Source of the DNA: Phoenix dactylifera
Lineage: Eukaryota; Streptophyta; Magnoliopsida; Arecales; Arecaceae
Direction: 5' to 3'
Assembly: GCF_009389715.1 (NCBI RefSeq)
Contig: NC_052397.1
Location: forward strand, 17,990,129 to 18,054,128
DNA length: 64,000 nucleotides
Of this stretch, positions 25,515 through 64,000 are shown in pieces (positions within the stretch are counted from its first letter, which is position 1; each line of letters begins with the position of its first letter). The notes under the pieces were generated by a model that was not told the origin of the DNA, ran no database searches, and saw nothing but the letters and a program-made list of their open reading frames with translations. The translations under genes and the position numbers were made by a program.

Positions 25515-26123
25515 CAGTCTCTGTTTGAGGGAGTTGTTGGCAGTAGAGCTTTGGAAAGTAGAGTGGTTGGAAGTAGAAATTTTATAAAAAATTATTTGCT
25601 GTTTGGTAACTACATTTCTAAAGTACTTTGACACGTTTAGTAAACAAACTAAAAAAGTATTTTTGTATGACAAAATTATCATAAATGACATTGTATAGTA
25701 TTATACAACAGAGCATAATAAAATATAACATATATTAATACATAAATACATGATATAATATAATATTACTGTAATGTAATATAACATTATTATAATATAG
25801 TAATATAACATTGTATACTATGGCATAATAATTTAATATAATATTAAATTATTTAACATAACATATATTATGATATAATATAATATAATATTATATTTAT
25901 AGTATAATACAATAATAAAGATACAAAATATTATAATTATTAGCGTACATTAATTTCTCATAATATAACATAATAATAAATTATTTAACATAACATATTA
26001 ATGTATTATAATATAATGTAATATAATATTATATTTATAGTATAATATAATATTAGAAAAGAAGAATATTTTTTTTATTAGGGCTCCAAAAAAAATTTAG
26101 ATTTATAAAAAAACAAAGTATCT

Positions 26124-26128
<5 letters not shown>
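25515..26128. mobile_element. AT-rich non-autonomous transposon, same family as the copy B insertion
   Basis: The left end (GTTGGCAGTAGAGCTTT and the next ~150 bases, including AAACTAAAAAAGTATTTTTG and TATGACAAAAT) closely matches the reverse complement of the right end of the element at 12367-14070 (TTGGCAGCAGAGCTTT, AAACTAAAAAATATTTTTG, ATATGACAAAAT). Both then run into irregular TATAATATT-type DNA. The far end is less clear and merges into a TA microsatellite. No coding sequence is seen. Confidence 0.6.

Positions 26129-26219
<91 letters not shown>
26129..26219. repeat. (TA)n microsatellite
   Basis: About 90 bp of uninterrupted TA dinucleotides lie at the end of the AT-rich transposon. 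The true length is likely to be polymorphic. Confidence 0.95.
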
Positions 26220-26222
<3 letters not shown>

Positions 26223-26418
26223 CTTGCTTATGCATGGACGGACAAACTAGTGAATGCATGGCAACTAATCGCATGCTGAACAGAATTAATTGCAGGCACG
26301 AGAAGTGCAGTACACAACGACGTTAAGATCATATTGTGTTCCACCCGTTTACATTCACATTCAAATCAAGCGTTCCAGTACATTATGACTTTAAGATCCT
26401 AGCTATTGTGGTCCACAG

Positions 26419-27655
26419 GTTTTTTTATTTTTTTTATAAAAAATGATAATTTATATAGCTCTAACGTGAGCACATCCTGTTAATTCAGAAAAAAATAAAA
26501 AAGTACAAAAGAAGCGGGAGCTCTAGTGTGGGCGTCCACAAGAACTCCTCAGAATGACGTGCAACATAGGAGGCGACCCAGTCTGCTGTCTTGTTCACCT
26601 TCCGAAAAATATGAGCTACCCGGTGCACATCCCATCCACTACCCGCCTCCGTGTCTCACGAATAAGTGGGTGACCATCTCCATACCTATCCGCACCTCGT
26701 ATCCACTCGATCACGATATATGAGTCTCCCTCAATGTACACCTGCTCGGCACTGAGCACCCGCCTCGCATACGATATTCCCTCCCAGGCTGCTCGAAGCT
26801 CTACCCCAGCTACGGTAAGGCCTGACGTGCACCGACCCCCTGCTGCTATCAGACTGCCACGGTGGTCTCTGATAACAAATACAATATCTCCAGACCTCCC
26901 ATCTGCCGACATGCTGCCGTCCAAGTTCACCTTGAGAAAACCGGGAGGTGGGGGCACCCAAGAAACGAGAGCAAATCTGGGTGCTGTAACAACGAAGCAA
27001 GTACCCCAGATATCCCTGGCCATCCTAAGAGAACATATAGCAGTGCATGAAGTCACCTCCTCGGCCTGAAGCACCGCTCTAACCACCACCCACCTCGGAG
27101 ACGACCTCCTCCCCTCAAACACGCCTGCATTCTTGTCCAACCAAATGTGGTAGGCCAGATATGCTCTAAGTACCCCTGCCTCAATAGATCTAGGGCTCTG
27201 AAATGAGTCTCTCAGCAGCTGCAACAGATCCTGTACCAATACCACCGATTGGGGAAGAGGGACTAGTGACATCCTCCATATTTCCCTGGCCCTGGGACAC
27301 TGCAGAAGGGCATGCTCAATAGTCTCCTCAGAGTCCGTGCACACCTCACAACACAGAGGGATCCGCAAGCCCCGCCTAATAAGTACACTCATGGTAGGAA
27401 GGCAACCCCAAGCCACCTTTCAGAAGAAGAGTGCCACCTGCGGATGAATCTGCATCCTCCAAATCAATCCTTCCTCGATCTGTCGTACTGGCTCCTCTCT
27501 GAACAGAACCTGTAGATCCCTCGCACGCACCTACGACCGCTCCATTGACGCCCACACTAATATGTCAGGCTCCCTCCGAATAGGCACCGATAGAGACAAG
27601 ACCATCTCCGCTGAGCGCTCCCAAAAACCTCCCAAATCAGGTTTACAACCTATTC
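26419..27655 (-). mobile_element. L1-type LINE fragment, 5'-truncated (zinc-knuckle and RNase H region)
   Basis: The minus-strand frame 26616-27416 begins with a zf-RVT-like segment (CEVCTDSEETIEHALLQCPR) and ends in an RNase H domain: VNLDGSMSADGRSG, then GVELRAAWEGISYA, then VYIEGDSYIVIEWI. This order is that of plant L1-type retrotransposon C-termini. The frame continues upstream to about 27655 (GFWERSAEMVLSL, EEGLIWRMQIHPQVALFF) but is broken by two stop codons. Downstream a frameshift separates the last part (VAHIFRKVNKTADWVASY in another frame). The minus-strand 3' end runs into an A-rich tail, seen as T runs at about 26419-26438. Reverse transcriptase and endonuclease regions are missing, so it is a dead copy. 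Confidence 0.8.
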
Positions 27656-27841
27656 AAACCACGTGTGAAACAATGAAACTTGAATTGGTAAATGCTGGTA
27701 GCTAAGTTTACCACACGCAACCAATTCCTTAATTGTTTAAAAGAAAAATTGCTATAAACTTCCAGAAGCTGCATATTGGAATATATAGTTTCCATCCTCG
27801 TGCATGGCAGTCAATGGCTTGCTCTTATCCTCGAACCGTAG

Positions 27842-27848
27842 CCATTGG
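27842..27848 (+). promoter_or_regulatory. CCAAT-type box (inverted) upstream of the gulonolactone oxidase gene
   Basis: CCATTGG is the reverse complement of CCAATGG and lies about 60 bp upstream of the TATA-like element. The position is plausible but the motif is short. Confidence 0.35.
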
Positions 27849-27900
27849 TGTACGGCACGTAATTGCTAATAATTTTCGGTACTCAATCGACTAAGATCCC

Positions 27901-27909
27901 TTATAAAAA
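27901..27909 (+). promoter_or_regulatory. TATA box of the gulonolactone oxidase-like gene
   Basis: TTATAAAAA lies 38-46 bp upstream of the chosen ATG at 27947. A start site about 30 bp downstream would leave a very short leader and would exclude an in-frame ATG at 27863. That supports MATFLAF as the real N-terminus. Confidence 0.6.
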
Positions 27910-27946
27910 CAGCTGCTCCTCCAACCAATACGCACCACCACCCACC

Positions 27947-30900
27947 ATGGCCACCTTCCTTGCATTCGTCACCCTGAGCCTGTTCCTTTTCCACCTCCCA
28001 GCTAGCGGGTCCCCACCGGGCCCGGTCATCAAATGCACGTCCGGCGACACCAACTGCACCGTGACCAATGCCTACGGCGCTTTTCCCGACCGCAGCACCT
28101 GCCGGGTGGCTGCCGTCACGTACCCCACCAACGAGCAGGAGCTCCTCCTGGCCGTCTCCAATGCCTCGTTTGCGAAGCAGCACATGAAGGCGGTCAGCGC
28201 CTACGCCCACAGCATCCCCAAGCTGTCGTGCCCCGGCGGGCCGAGCGGCGCAGGGCTCGCAATCAGCACCGAGCGCCTGAACAAGTTGGTGAGCGTCGAC
28301 CCGGCCAGCTCGCGCATGACGGTGGAGGCCGGGATCACTCTGCGGGCGCTCCTGGACGTGGCGGCCGCCAACGGCCTCGCGGTGCCCCACTCGCCCTACT
28401 GGGAGGGGGTAACGCTCGGGGGCCTGCTCGGGACCGGCTCGCACGGGAGCTCGGTGTTCGGCAAGGGCTCGGCGGTGCATGAGTACGTCGTCGGAATGAG
28501 GCTGGTGGTGCCAAGCCCGGTGCAGATCGACGGGCTCTACGCAAGGGTCGTCAGCTTTGGAGAGGATGATCCTGACCTCTTGGCTGCCAAAGTTTCTCTG
28601 GGTGTGCTTGGAGTTGTTTCTCAGGTACGTTAAAAATTTTGCCAGATGGGTGTACTAGGTCACTGACAGCAGCTTCACTTCCTTGGCCAGCAAAGATACA
28701 TAAGTTTTGGATGGCTTGCATCAAAGGTAAATTGTATCCGGGTAAATTGCATGCAAGGCCTATGTGGCAGCTCCACAGCAATCACTTCTTCACTTTAATA
28801 TTTTTGCACCGGTGCCGTATTCTATCTACTTATTCAGCTTCAAAAGCCCGAGGTTGTGAATTGCATGGAAGAGGGAGGATCAGGCTAAGAAAAGAACATA
28901 CATGACCGAGGTAGTAAATTACACGGAGTGCAGGCGACTGCCTTTCCCACATGACCAGTCTGATCATGACGTTACATACACGTTACACATCTAAATTATT
29001 TTCTACATGTAGTGGAATTTTGAAACCAACCGTACCTTACCCCAAAAGAAAAAAAACAACCTTACCTTCCAAAACCTCGCGCGCCCGGCCCCACGCACAC
29101 TCCTTTTCGACGCATCAGAGGCTCAACAAAGGTTATATATATATCTAAGATTACATATTTTTATGAATAAAAACATGTTATATATATAAATGTGTGATTA
29201 TATATTTTTATGAATAAAACTATGGCCCTGAGAAAATTGAAAAAACAAGATCTCTCGTTCCAGCTCAACCATAGTCTCCTGGCAATTTTGCCCGTCTATA
29301 ATAATTAAAGTTCTGGGACATGATTGCATTTCTAACCAAAGGATTTGTTGCATGAATGAACCATGCAGGTTACTCTCCAGCTGGAACCCATGTTCAAGCG
29401 CTCCATCACCAACAGGGTCCAAAGAGACGAGGCCTTTGAGCAGACCATCGCCTCATTTGCCTTCACTACGCAATACGGAGACATTACTTGGTACCCCTCA
29501 CAAGCCATTGTAGTCTACGGGGACGATGTCAAACTTCCCATCAACGCTACTGGGAGAGGCGAGAACGATTTCTTAGGGTTCAGACCGCAAGCCAGGCTTA
29601 TCATAAAGTCTACCCGTGCCTTAGGTGCACTTCAAACTTTTTTCCTATCTGATCTCCATTTTGATCTTTTAATGTTACGATATTAGGGATGTCCTTTTTT
29701 AGTAAAATGATTTAATGATGTCCAACGTTACCTCTTTTATGTAGAATTTTTTTTTAACAAAATCAATCCATGGTAGCATTAATATAACATTACTCCTTTA
29801 GCCTCCGTTCGAGTGGGTTCCCAGCTAAAAAAAAAAAAAGATTCTCATTCCATTTCCTATTCTATATGGCTTTTGTAATTTTGCATCCCATGTATATTGT
29901 ACACACATTGCAGAGGAATTAGCCGAGGCAAGAGAGGATGCCAATGGAAAATGCTTGCTAGCTAAAACGCAAGTGATAAGTTTACTCCTCCTGGGCATGG
30001 GCCTCAAGAGCAATGACGGCAGTATCGTCGACTTCACAGGCTATCCGGTCATCGGAAATCAAAGCGACATGCAATCCTCAGGTATAATTTGCATGCAAGT
30101 TTGGGCATGTTCAACAATTAATTTTGTACATAAACATTACTAGAAGATGGCGACTTTCATTGAAGTATAAACAAATCCAGTTGGAGAGCATAACATTAAC
30201 ACCGAAGTGCCAACTTACACCGTTGGATTATTAACCAAAATTTTTCCACAGGGTCTTGCCTGAGAAGCCCGGAGGACAACGTCCAGACAGCCTGCGGATG
30301 GGACCCTCGAATTCCAGGAATCTTCTATCACCAAACTACAGCGAGCATACCCTTCACCAGCATCGCCAGCTTCATCGCCGATGTAAAGAAGCTCCGCGAC
30401 GCCAACCCCGGGGCTCTCTGTGGGACTGAGCTGTATCTCGGCTTCCTCATGCGCTTCGTCCGCAACTCCACAGCCTACCTCGGCAAAACAGAAGACTGCG
30501 TCGACATAGACATAACCTACTACCGCTCCCGTGATCCGGAGCAGCCCCGGCTCTTCGAGGATGTGCTCGAAGAAATCGAGCAGATGGCGTTGTTCAAGTA
30601 CAACGGGTTGCCGCACTGGGGGAAGAACAGAAACATTGGCTTTCTGAAGGTGAGGGAGAAGCTGGGAGCTAAGGGGGACGAGTTTGTGAGTGTGATGGAG
30701 AAGTACGACCAGGAGGGTTTGTTCTCGTCGGACTGGACGGATGCTGTGTTGGGTTTAAGAGGGAAAGAGCTGGTGATCTCCGGGAAGGGCTGTGCTTTGG
30801 AGGGCCTGTGCATCTGCTCTGATGACGACCACTGCGCTCCGGAGAAGGGGTACTACTGCAGGCCGGGCCAGGTCTATGGAGAAGCTCGAGTGTGCCGGAG

Positions 30901-30985
30901 GATCCAAGCAGCTGGGGAGCTGGAAAAGAGGAATGATGTCGGCCAAGATATGTTCATAATGATGCCAAATCTTGCACGCTCATGA
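27947..30985 (+). CDS. GULLO: L-gulonolactone oxidase-like FAD enzyme (GULLO), 611 aa
   Basis: Four exons, 27947-28624, 29369-29624, 29914-30081 and 30252-30985 (TGA), give 1,836 bp in frame with GT..AG introns. The ATG at 27947 sits in a CACCATGGC context and opens a signal peptide (MATFLAFVTLSLFLFHLPAS), implying entry to the secretory pathway. An in-frame ATG 28 codons upstream precedes the TATA box and is unlikely. The N-terminal half is the FAD-binding domain of the vanillyl-alcohol oxidase type: AVTYPTNEQELLLAVSNA, SIPKLSCPGG and GVTLGGLLGTGSHGSS (about residues 150-170). The last exon holds the aldonolactone oxidase C-terminal domain (YLGFLMRFVRNS, GLPHWGKNR) and a Cys-rich tail (CALEGLCICSDDDHC). 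The family oxidises L-gulono-1,4-lactone or a related lactone towards ascorbate; substrate specificity of plant members is often weak or unproven. The length fits plant members (about 580-610). No defects seen. Confidence 0.93.
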
Positions 30986-31026
30986 TCTTTGATGTGTCGC
31001 GTTTATTTTGAGGATGTTATTTTTCG

Positions 31027-31032
31027 AATAAA
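31027..31032 (+). terminator. Polyadenylation signal AATAAA
   Basis: AATAAA lies 42 bp downstream of the stop of the gulonolactone oxidase-like gene, a normal place for a plant near-upstream element. Confidence 0.55.
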
Positions 31033-31308
31033 AGTGACTTGGTGGTCACTATTTCATCATCTGTACGTCTTATTTGTATCTTTTATTATTCTGTGGAACT
31101 CCATTTCATGGGTTGGCTAGCCAGGCGCACCACCTCGCTTGCATGGATTTATGCGCGCATACTGATTGGCGGACTCGGTCGAGTTAGTTGCCGCATGGAA
31201 GGTTTCGTGCGGGCGATCGCATTTCCGTGCGTCGTCCTGGAGCACCCGCTGGTTAAACCCTTTCGAGGCAGTCCGGTGGAACCCATCGCTCCCAATTTCC
31301 AATTCCAA

Positions 31309-34300
31309 ATGGAGCGGACGAGAGCAGAGAAGCGGAGGAAGTTCCACCAGGCGCTCCTCAACCTCTACCATCCCCTGACGCCGCCGCCGTCGTCGCCCGT
31401 CCGACAACCTCAAGTAATCTCTTCGTCTCCGTGCTCTCTGATCTGTATTCTACTGCTATCTAAATTTCGCCATCTGCTCGGATTTCTGGATTCTTTTTCA
31501 CCTAATTGAGGACCCAAATCAGCCTAATCTTTTCCTTGATATCACCAAAGATCGAATCGAAAGTGAAGATAAAGATCTCGTGCAAATCCCTTGCCGCTTG
31601 TTGATCCCTCTCCTCATCCATGATGGATGTTAGAATTTGTTACGAATATGATCGGAACGTTGAGTAGTAATTTGTTGAGATAATTTCCTTCCAGGATTAG
31701 GGCTCGATGGTTAACTCCATGACTTGATTTAGCAAACCCTAACCCGTTGGGTCAGCAAACAAGCGAGGGAGTGAATGCAATTGATACATTGGATAGGTTA
31801 ACCGCTGTTAGATTGTTTCTTGTGTGATTTGACGATTTGCTCTAACCATGAGGATACCCTACTACCTGAGATATGGAGCATGCTCTTAGAGATGTTTTGC
31901 AATGCTTGTAGGCCAAAAGAATTGCGAAATCTAAGTAAAGTCACAGTTCTTGTAAAAAGGAAAAGTATTCTCTTCAAGCAAATAATCAGTAGCTGAGAAA
32001 AGGGCAGAAATTACCTCGATATTCGGATGTTAATTCCGTGATGGTAAATATAATAACAAGGACATATCATCATACTGGTTTCTTGTAGTGTATGTCTCTT
32101 CATGCATATTTACATTTTTACATGTTTAATAGGTCGATTGTTATGAAACAACTTAGTGTAATATAAGTACTAAATATTTTCATTCATTTTTTAAAAAATA
32201 ATACTTTTTCTTAATATAGGTTATTACTTTAGAAACTCCAAGACTATAAATCCGAAGATTTCAAACTGTGCAGCATGCCCAAAATTCATGTGATATGCCA
32301 CATTTTGTCCTAATCTTTTTCCTTTTATTTTCTCTAGTATCTTCATTTTTTGTCAAATTCTGAAACTCAAGTCAAAATTGCTAAAACTGCAGAAAGTGGA
32401 AGTTTGTAGGTCTGACCAAAACCAAGGTTCTGAACCTTATCAGATCTTTTGCTAATGGCGATTTTTCATAACTCAACCCTAAAGTACATAATCCACAATA
32501 ATGTGCATGTTTGGTTGAAAACCATCTCAATATGATATGTAGCTCATACTTCCCTGATTACTGTACATGATCCTTGTCAAGTGTTAGCAAGGTACATGGC
32601 TTGTCAGCCAGGCGAGGCATGCACAACAGGTACATGTTGGGTGGCTGCAATGTTTGGTTGTTTTCATCTCCAACATATTGATATTGTTCTATAATTCGAT
32701 TCCAAGAAGGAATGAATGGCATGCTTATGCTTGGACCGGCTGAGAGTTACTTTTTTCTTTGCCTATTACTTTTCTGATTGAAACTTAAAGACTATGTCTT
32801 GGTATCTTTTGTCTACTTGTTCGTGTTTAGTTGGACTTTGTCTAGCATAAAAGATGAATGCCATGCTTCAAGTGGGTGATCTGTTGATAGTTTTACTTCA
32901 TATCTTATGGGACATCCCCTGCTTCTAAGAAGGGAAAAAATTAAAGAAAGAAAACCTTGACAATCTAAAGTTAGCCTTTTTTAATTTCTTATCGAAAGTA
33001 TACAGAATAATTAGTGAGATATGCTACAGAATTTCTTTTATACATGCTTTATTTATTTATTTATTTATTTATTTACTTTTGTTGTATGTGATGTGTATTA
33101 CTACTTTCATTAATTAATGTACACTGTGCTTTCGCAAATTTCTGGTTAATCTTGGATTTCATGACAATGCTTATTAGGAATCCCCAAGGAATACCCTAGC
33201 TTGCTTCCTGCCTTCTGTTTATGCAACATACTATACATGCATGCATGGGCATGTATATGTTTGCATGTATGTATATATATATATATGTATGTATACACAA
33301 ATACACATGTTATTTGACGACACAACAATTCTATCATTTCTGTTTTGTTCTGATTTCAAAAGTTTGCATAAAAGCCCTTACATATTTGATGGAACTTATG
33401 ACAGTTAGCTGAAGAGGAATCAGTGGCAATGGTTTCTGGGTGCATGGACTTGGACTTGGACCCAGGTAAATATACATGCAAATTTGTAAATTATAAAACT
33501 TGAATCTTTCCTGCGACCTGTTCCTTGAGCTCTTTGTTTTAGCAGAAGATGCTGACAATGTGGAAAAGGAAAGTTTGCCGAGCGATACAGGTGATTCGGT
33601 GCCACAAAAGCTCACAAGAGCTCAAAGAAAGAGGATCAGGAAGCGAAAGCTAAAGGAAGCTGCATCAGTTCGAAGAAAAATTGTAGGACCTCTGTTGCCG
33701 TCTGCCTACCAAAATCTTGAAGATGAACCTCATGTAAGGCAGTGGAAGGAAAAATTATGTGATCCTGCACAGAAACCTACACAGGAATCATCAGGTCAGG
33801 TAAGATTCTCAGAATTGGGGCTTATGGGTGGATTTCTATGCTATATTCAATGCCATCCTGCCTACGATTCATGCTCAAGTGGTCACATTTTTGAGTCATG
33901 AACATGATATGCTGAGAGCCAGGGTCATAGTTCTCAGTTCTGTTAGTTTAAAATGGTATTGTTCTAAAATATCAGAATCTGACTACCGGTCATGGAAATG
34001 CTGTAGGCGTGATCATACATGGCATTTTAGAATTTAAGGGAGCTTTGGTGCTTGACTTGGGGAATAAAACTCTAACGTAGTATGCGTAAGAACAAGGATG
34101 AAACTGAGAAACCACTGGAACATTCTGAATTTCTATTTGTCTGCAATAATCCCTACTCATGTCGAAATGTGAGTACATCATCTGTTTGTCTGTGTTATTT
34201 GAGTTCTATATGTCCTTGATTTTATCACAAATGATGACAGAAGGTAGGTTATTACCAGGGATGGTGCTCCAGATCGAAATTTACTTAAAAGATCGAAGCT

Positions 34301-34467
34301 GAAGTGATAATAATATGATCAATGGAGACAAAATAATGTTCCTGTTTTGATTGTCTGTCTTTTGATTTCAACTGATCTTGGTCATCACAGTTAACTAATA
34401 TAACTGCATTCACTAATATAATTGCCTTCTTTTTGTTTAACCAACTGCTAACCAGGATAACAGCTGA
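31309..34467 (+). CDS. Small basic plant protein of unknown function, 144 aa
   Basis: Four exons join in frame: 31309-31413, 33405-33465, 33543-33799 and 34456-34467 (GATAACAGC then TGA), with GT..AG introns. The first intron is about 2 kb. The product starts MERTRAEKRRKFHQALLNLY, then has a Pro/Ser stretch, an acidic middle (LAEEESVAMV, DLDLDPAEDADNVEKE), and a strongly basic helix-like segment (LTRAQRKRIRKRKLKEAA, about residues 80-97) followed by VRRKIVGPLLP. The basic segment could be a nuclear or nucleolar targeting or nucleic-acid-binding region. I do not recognise the family. The evidence is frame continuity across splice sites and coding-like composition. The gene follows the gulonolactone oxidase-like gene by about 320 bp on the same strand and faces the ECA3-like gene. 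The last exon is tiny, so the 3' structure is the least certain part. Confidence 0.6.
33047..33076. repeat. (ATTT)n microsatellite
   Basis: A short tetranucleotide run, ATTTATTT..., lies in the first intron of the small basic protein gene. Confidence 0.8.
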
Positions 34468-36041
34468 AAGATGATTGGGAAAGTTGCATGGATTTTCTTA
34501 AAGAAATGTGCTTTGGGGAAACGACTACAAGCTTTTCACCATGGGGTACAGGAGACATCCTGTACCTGCTGCCACTTTCATTTCTGCCTTCTATCCTGTA
34601 AAGTTCAAATTTAATTGCATGCCTTATCCTATAGGATGAAGCTATGAAGAACTTCTCAGTCTGGATGGCAGGCAGAGGACAATGGTTGGATGACTTGTAA
34701 CTGAGGTAATTGGGGTTTCAGACTCGCTGGAGGTCAAGCTCGACCGTGGGAACGTGAATAAACCTGTGCTTCAATAGCTGTTGTCAACCGCTTCAAAATT
34801 AAGCATCCGTGAAATCAAACAGGTATAACTTTCAAAGAGGCAAAGCATGCCTTTGGGAAGAGCCTGCTCTGTGATTTACAGGAAGGCACCATGAAGCCCA
34901 GCTTGGCTTATTTAGAAATTAGATATAATGCTTCAATTGCTGGTGTAAATGCAGTTTAGTGAATTTTATAGTGGAGGAATCTGGGAAGCTGAAATCAGCA
35001 TGTTACAGTAAATGACCAGAGACACATGATTATTTGTCATCTCATAGATTACTCTTAAACTCGATCAGGATTAGCGCCAACCATTGTTGTTAAATTTTAG
35101 CAGCTGCTTTAATTTAACAAATGTGAATGCTCTGTCAATGGTTACCCTTCTAAATGACTGTGTATGCAATCAGAAGATCGCACAAGCTGAAGTCACCAAC
35201 TTGATAACCTTGAGCTCTGCTGCCACATGGAGAAATTCATTGCATTCATGGTCCATGGATTTTTTACTAGCTCCTCCCATTTTGGCTTGGGTCAGGTGCT
35301 GAGACGACTTATTCTCACAAGCTTGCAGATATAACACCCAATGGTTCTAATTTTGGTAGCTCGTTGAGCTTACGCGACTATTTTCCATTGTCTTCCGCTT
35401 ACGTGTTTTGCATGCAAGTTTTGCTCAATAATTCCAGCAAGCGTTGATAAGCTAGAGCTTGGGAGCTTCATTTTCAGTTTGAGTTTTCCACAACAAATTG
35501 CATCGAAGGCTGCCTGTATCAGCTTTGGTCTCATTATTTTCAGTATGAAAAACAAGTTTTTAAGTCAATTATAACAATTAGAATTAGATATAGTGTACTA
35601 GGAAAAAAAAAACATGCGTTGCATGGTTCAGTTTTTGATGTCTGATGCTAACAAATATCATTAAGACCCATGCTACAATTGATGACAAATGAGATGTCAC
35701 AACCCTCAAATGACAGATGAATACATCCTTGACAGTTGTATCAGGTGATAAGAAACAGGCATGGAACAAAATCATCAGACTGAATCTGGATACCACATAA
35801 ATAGCTGTACACATGGTGACAAGAAATGTGATGCCCTTTGAGGGTACTCTTCATGCAGGTAAGTTTTGTAGCGCTCATCTCTATATCTCCAAGCAAAATG
35901 AAGTTAGCCTCCAATCCGTACCGGAGGTAGACGATCATCACTGCCACATGGGCGGTTAAGCTCTTCCCAAACTTGTGTAACATTTACAAGTGCTACCTCT
36001 GGCACCAAGCATAACAAGTATGATTTGTCTCGTTTTGAATT
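34468..36041. other. 3' flanks of two convergent genes
   Basis: This holds the 3' end of the small basic protein gene (plus strand) and the 3' untranslated region of the ECA3-like gene (minus strand). No further coding sequence is recognised; the short open frames on both strands have no family features. Confidence 0.5.

Positions 36042-64000
<27,959 letters not shown>

Noticed and set aside
27866..28544. Long open frames on the minus strand and in other frames across the first gulonolactone oxidase exon
   Set aside because: They are shadows of a GC-rich coding exon whose plus-strand frame has clear FAD-domain motifs.

Overview
This is nuclear DNA from a flowering plant: spliced genes with GT..AG introns up to several kb, plant gene families (SCPL acyltransferase-type proteins, a plant L-gulonolactone oxidase, an ECA-type Ca2+ pump), AT-rich intergenic DNA and many degenerate transposons. 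The style suggests a monocot, and a palm is my best guess, but I cannot prove the species. No operons, CRISPR arrays or complete viruses are visible.

Layout. (1) 1-22.5 kb, plus strand: a tandem cluster of three serine carboxypeptidase-like (SCPL) genes. SCPL-1 (701-2721) enters from the left edge and shows only its seven last exons, all open. SCPL-2 (4245-11276) and SCPL-3 (14394-22195) are the two copies of a segmental tandem duplication (about 3.4-11.56 kb and 11.85-22.47 kb) and each has 14 recognisable exons. As read, SCPL-2 is open in exons 1-8 and frameshifted in exons 9 and 11-13, while SCPL-3 is frameshifted in exons 1-5 and open in exons 6-14. All these lesions fall in one contiguous block, about 9.28-16.78 kb, so a local assembly-quality problem is as likely as real decay. 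Copy B alone carries a nested transposon insertion upstream of its gene. (2) 22.5-27.7 kb: gene-poor, AT-rich DNA with a second member of the transposon family seen in copy B, a long TA microsatellite and a 5'-truncated L1-type LINE on the minus strand. (3) 27.9-31.0 kb, plus strand: an intact four-exon L-gulonolactone oxidase-like gene encoding 611 residues. (4) 31.3-34.5 kb, plus strand: a small four-exon gene for a basic 144-residue protein that I do not recognise. (5) 36.0 kb to the right edge, minus strand: the last 20 coding exons (688 codons) of an ECA3-like P-type Ca2+-ATPase. All exons join in frame, and the gene continues beyond 64 kb. Its introns hold several transposon-like elements, a SINE-like sequence, an exact 272-bp tandem duplication and three copies of a CCGGTACC-rich repeat.

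The genes do not form one pathway. SCPL proteins act in the vacuole or secretory system, L-gulonolactone oxidases are linked to ascorbate synthesis, and ECA3 pumps Ca2+/Mn2+ into endomembranes. I found no new biochemical system. The most useful observations are the reciprocal, contiguous frameshift block in the SCPL duplication and the nested transposon insertion private to one copy.
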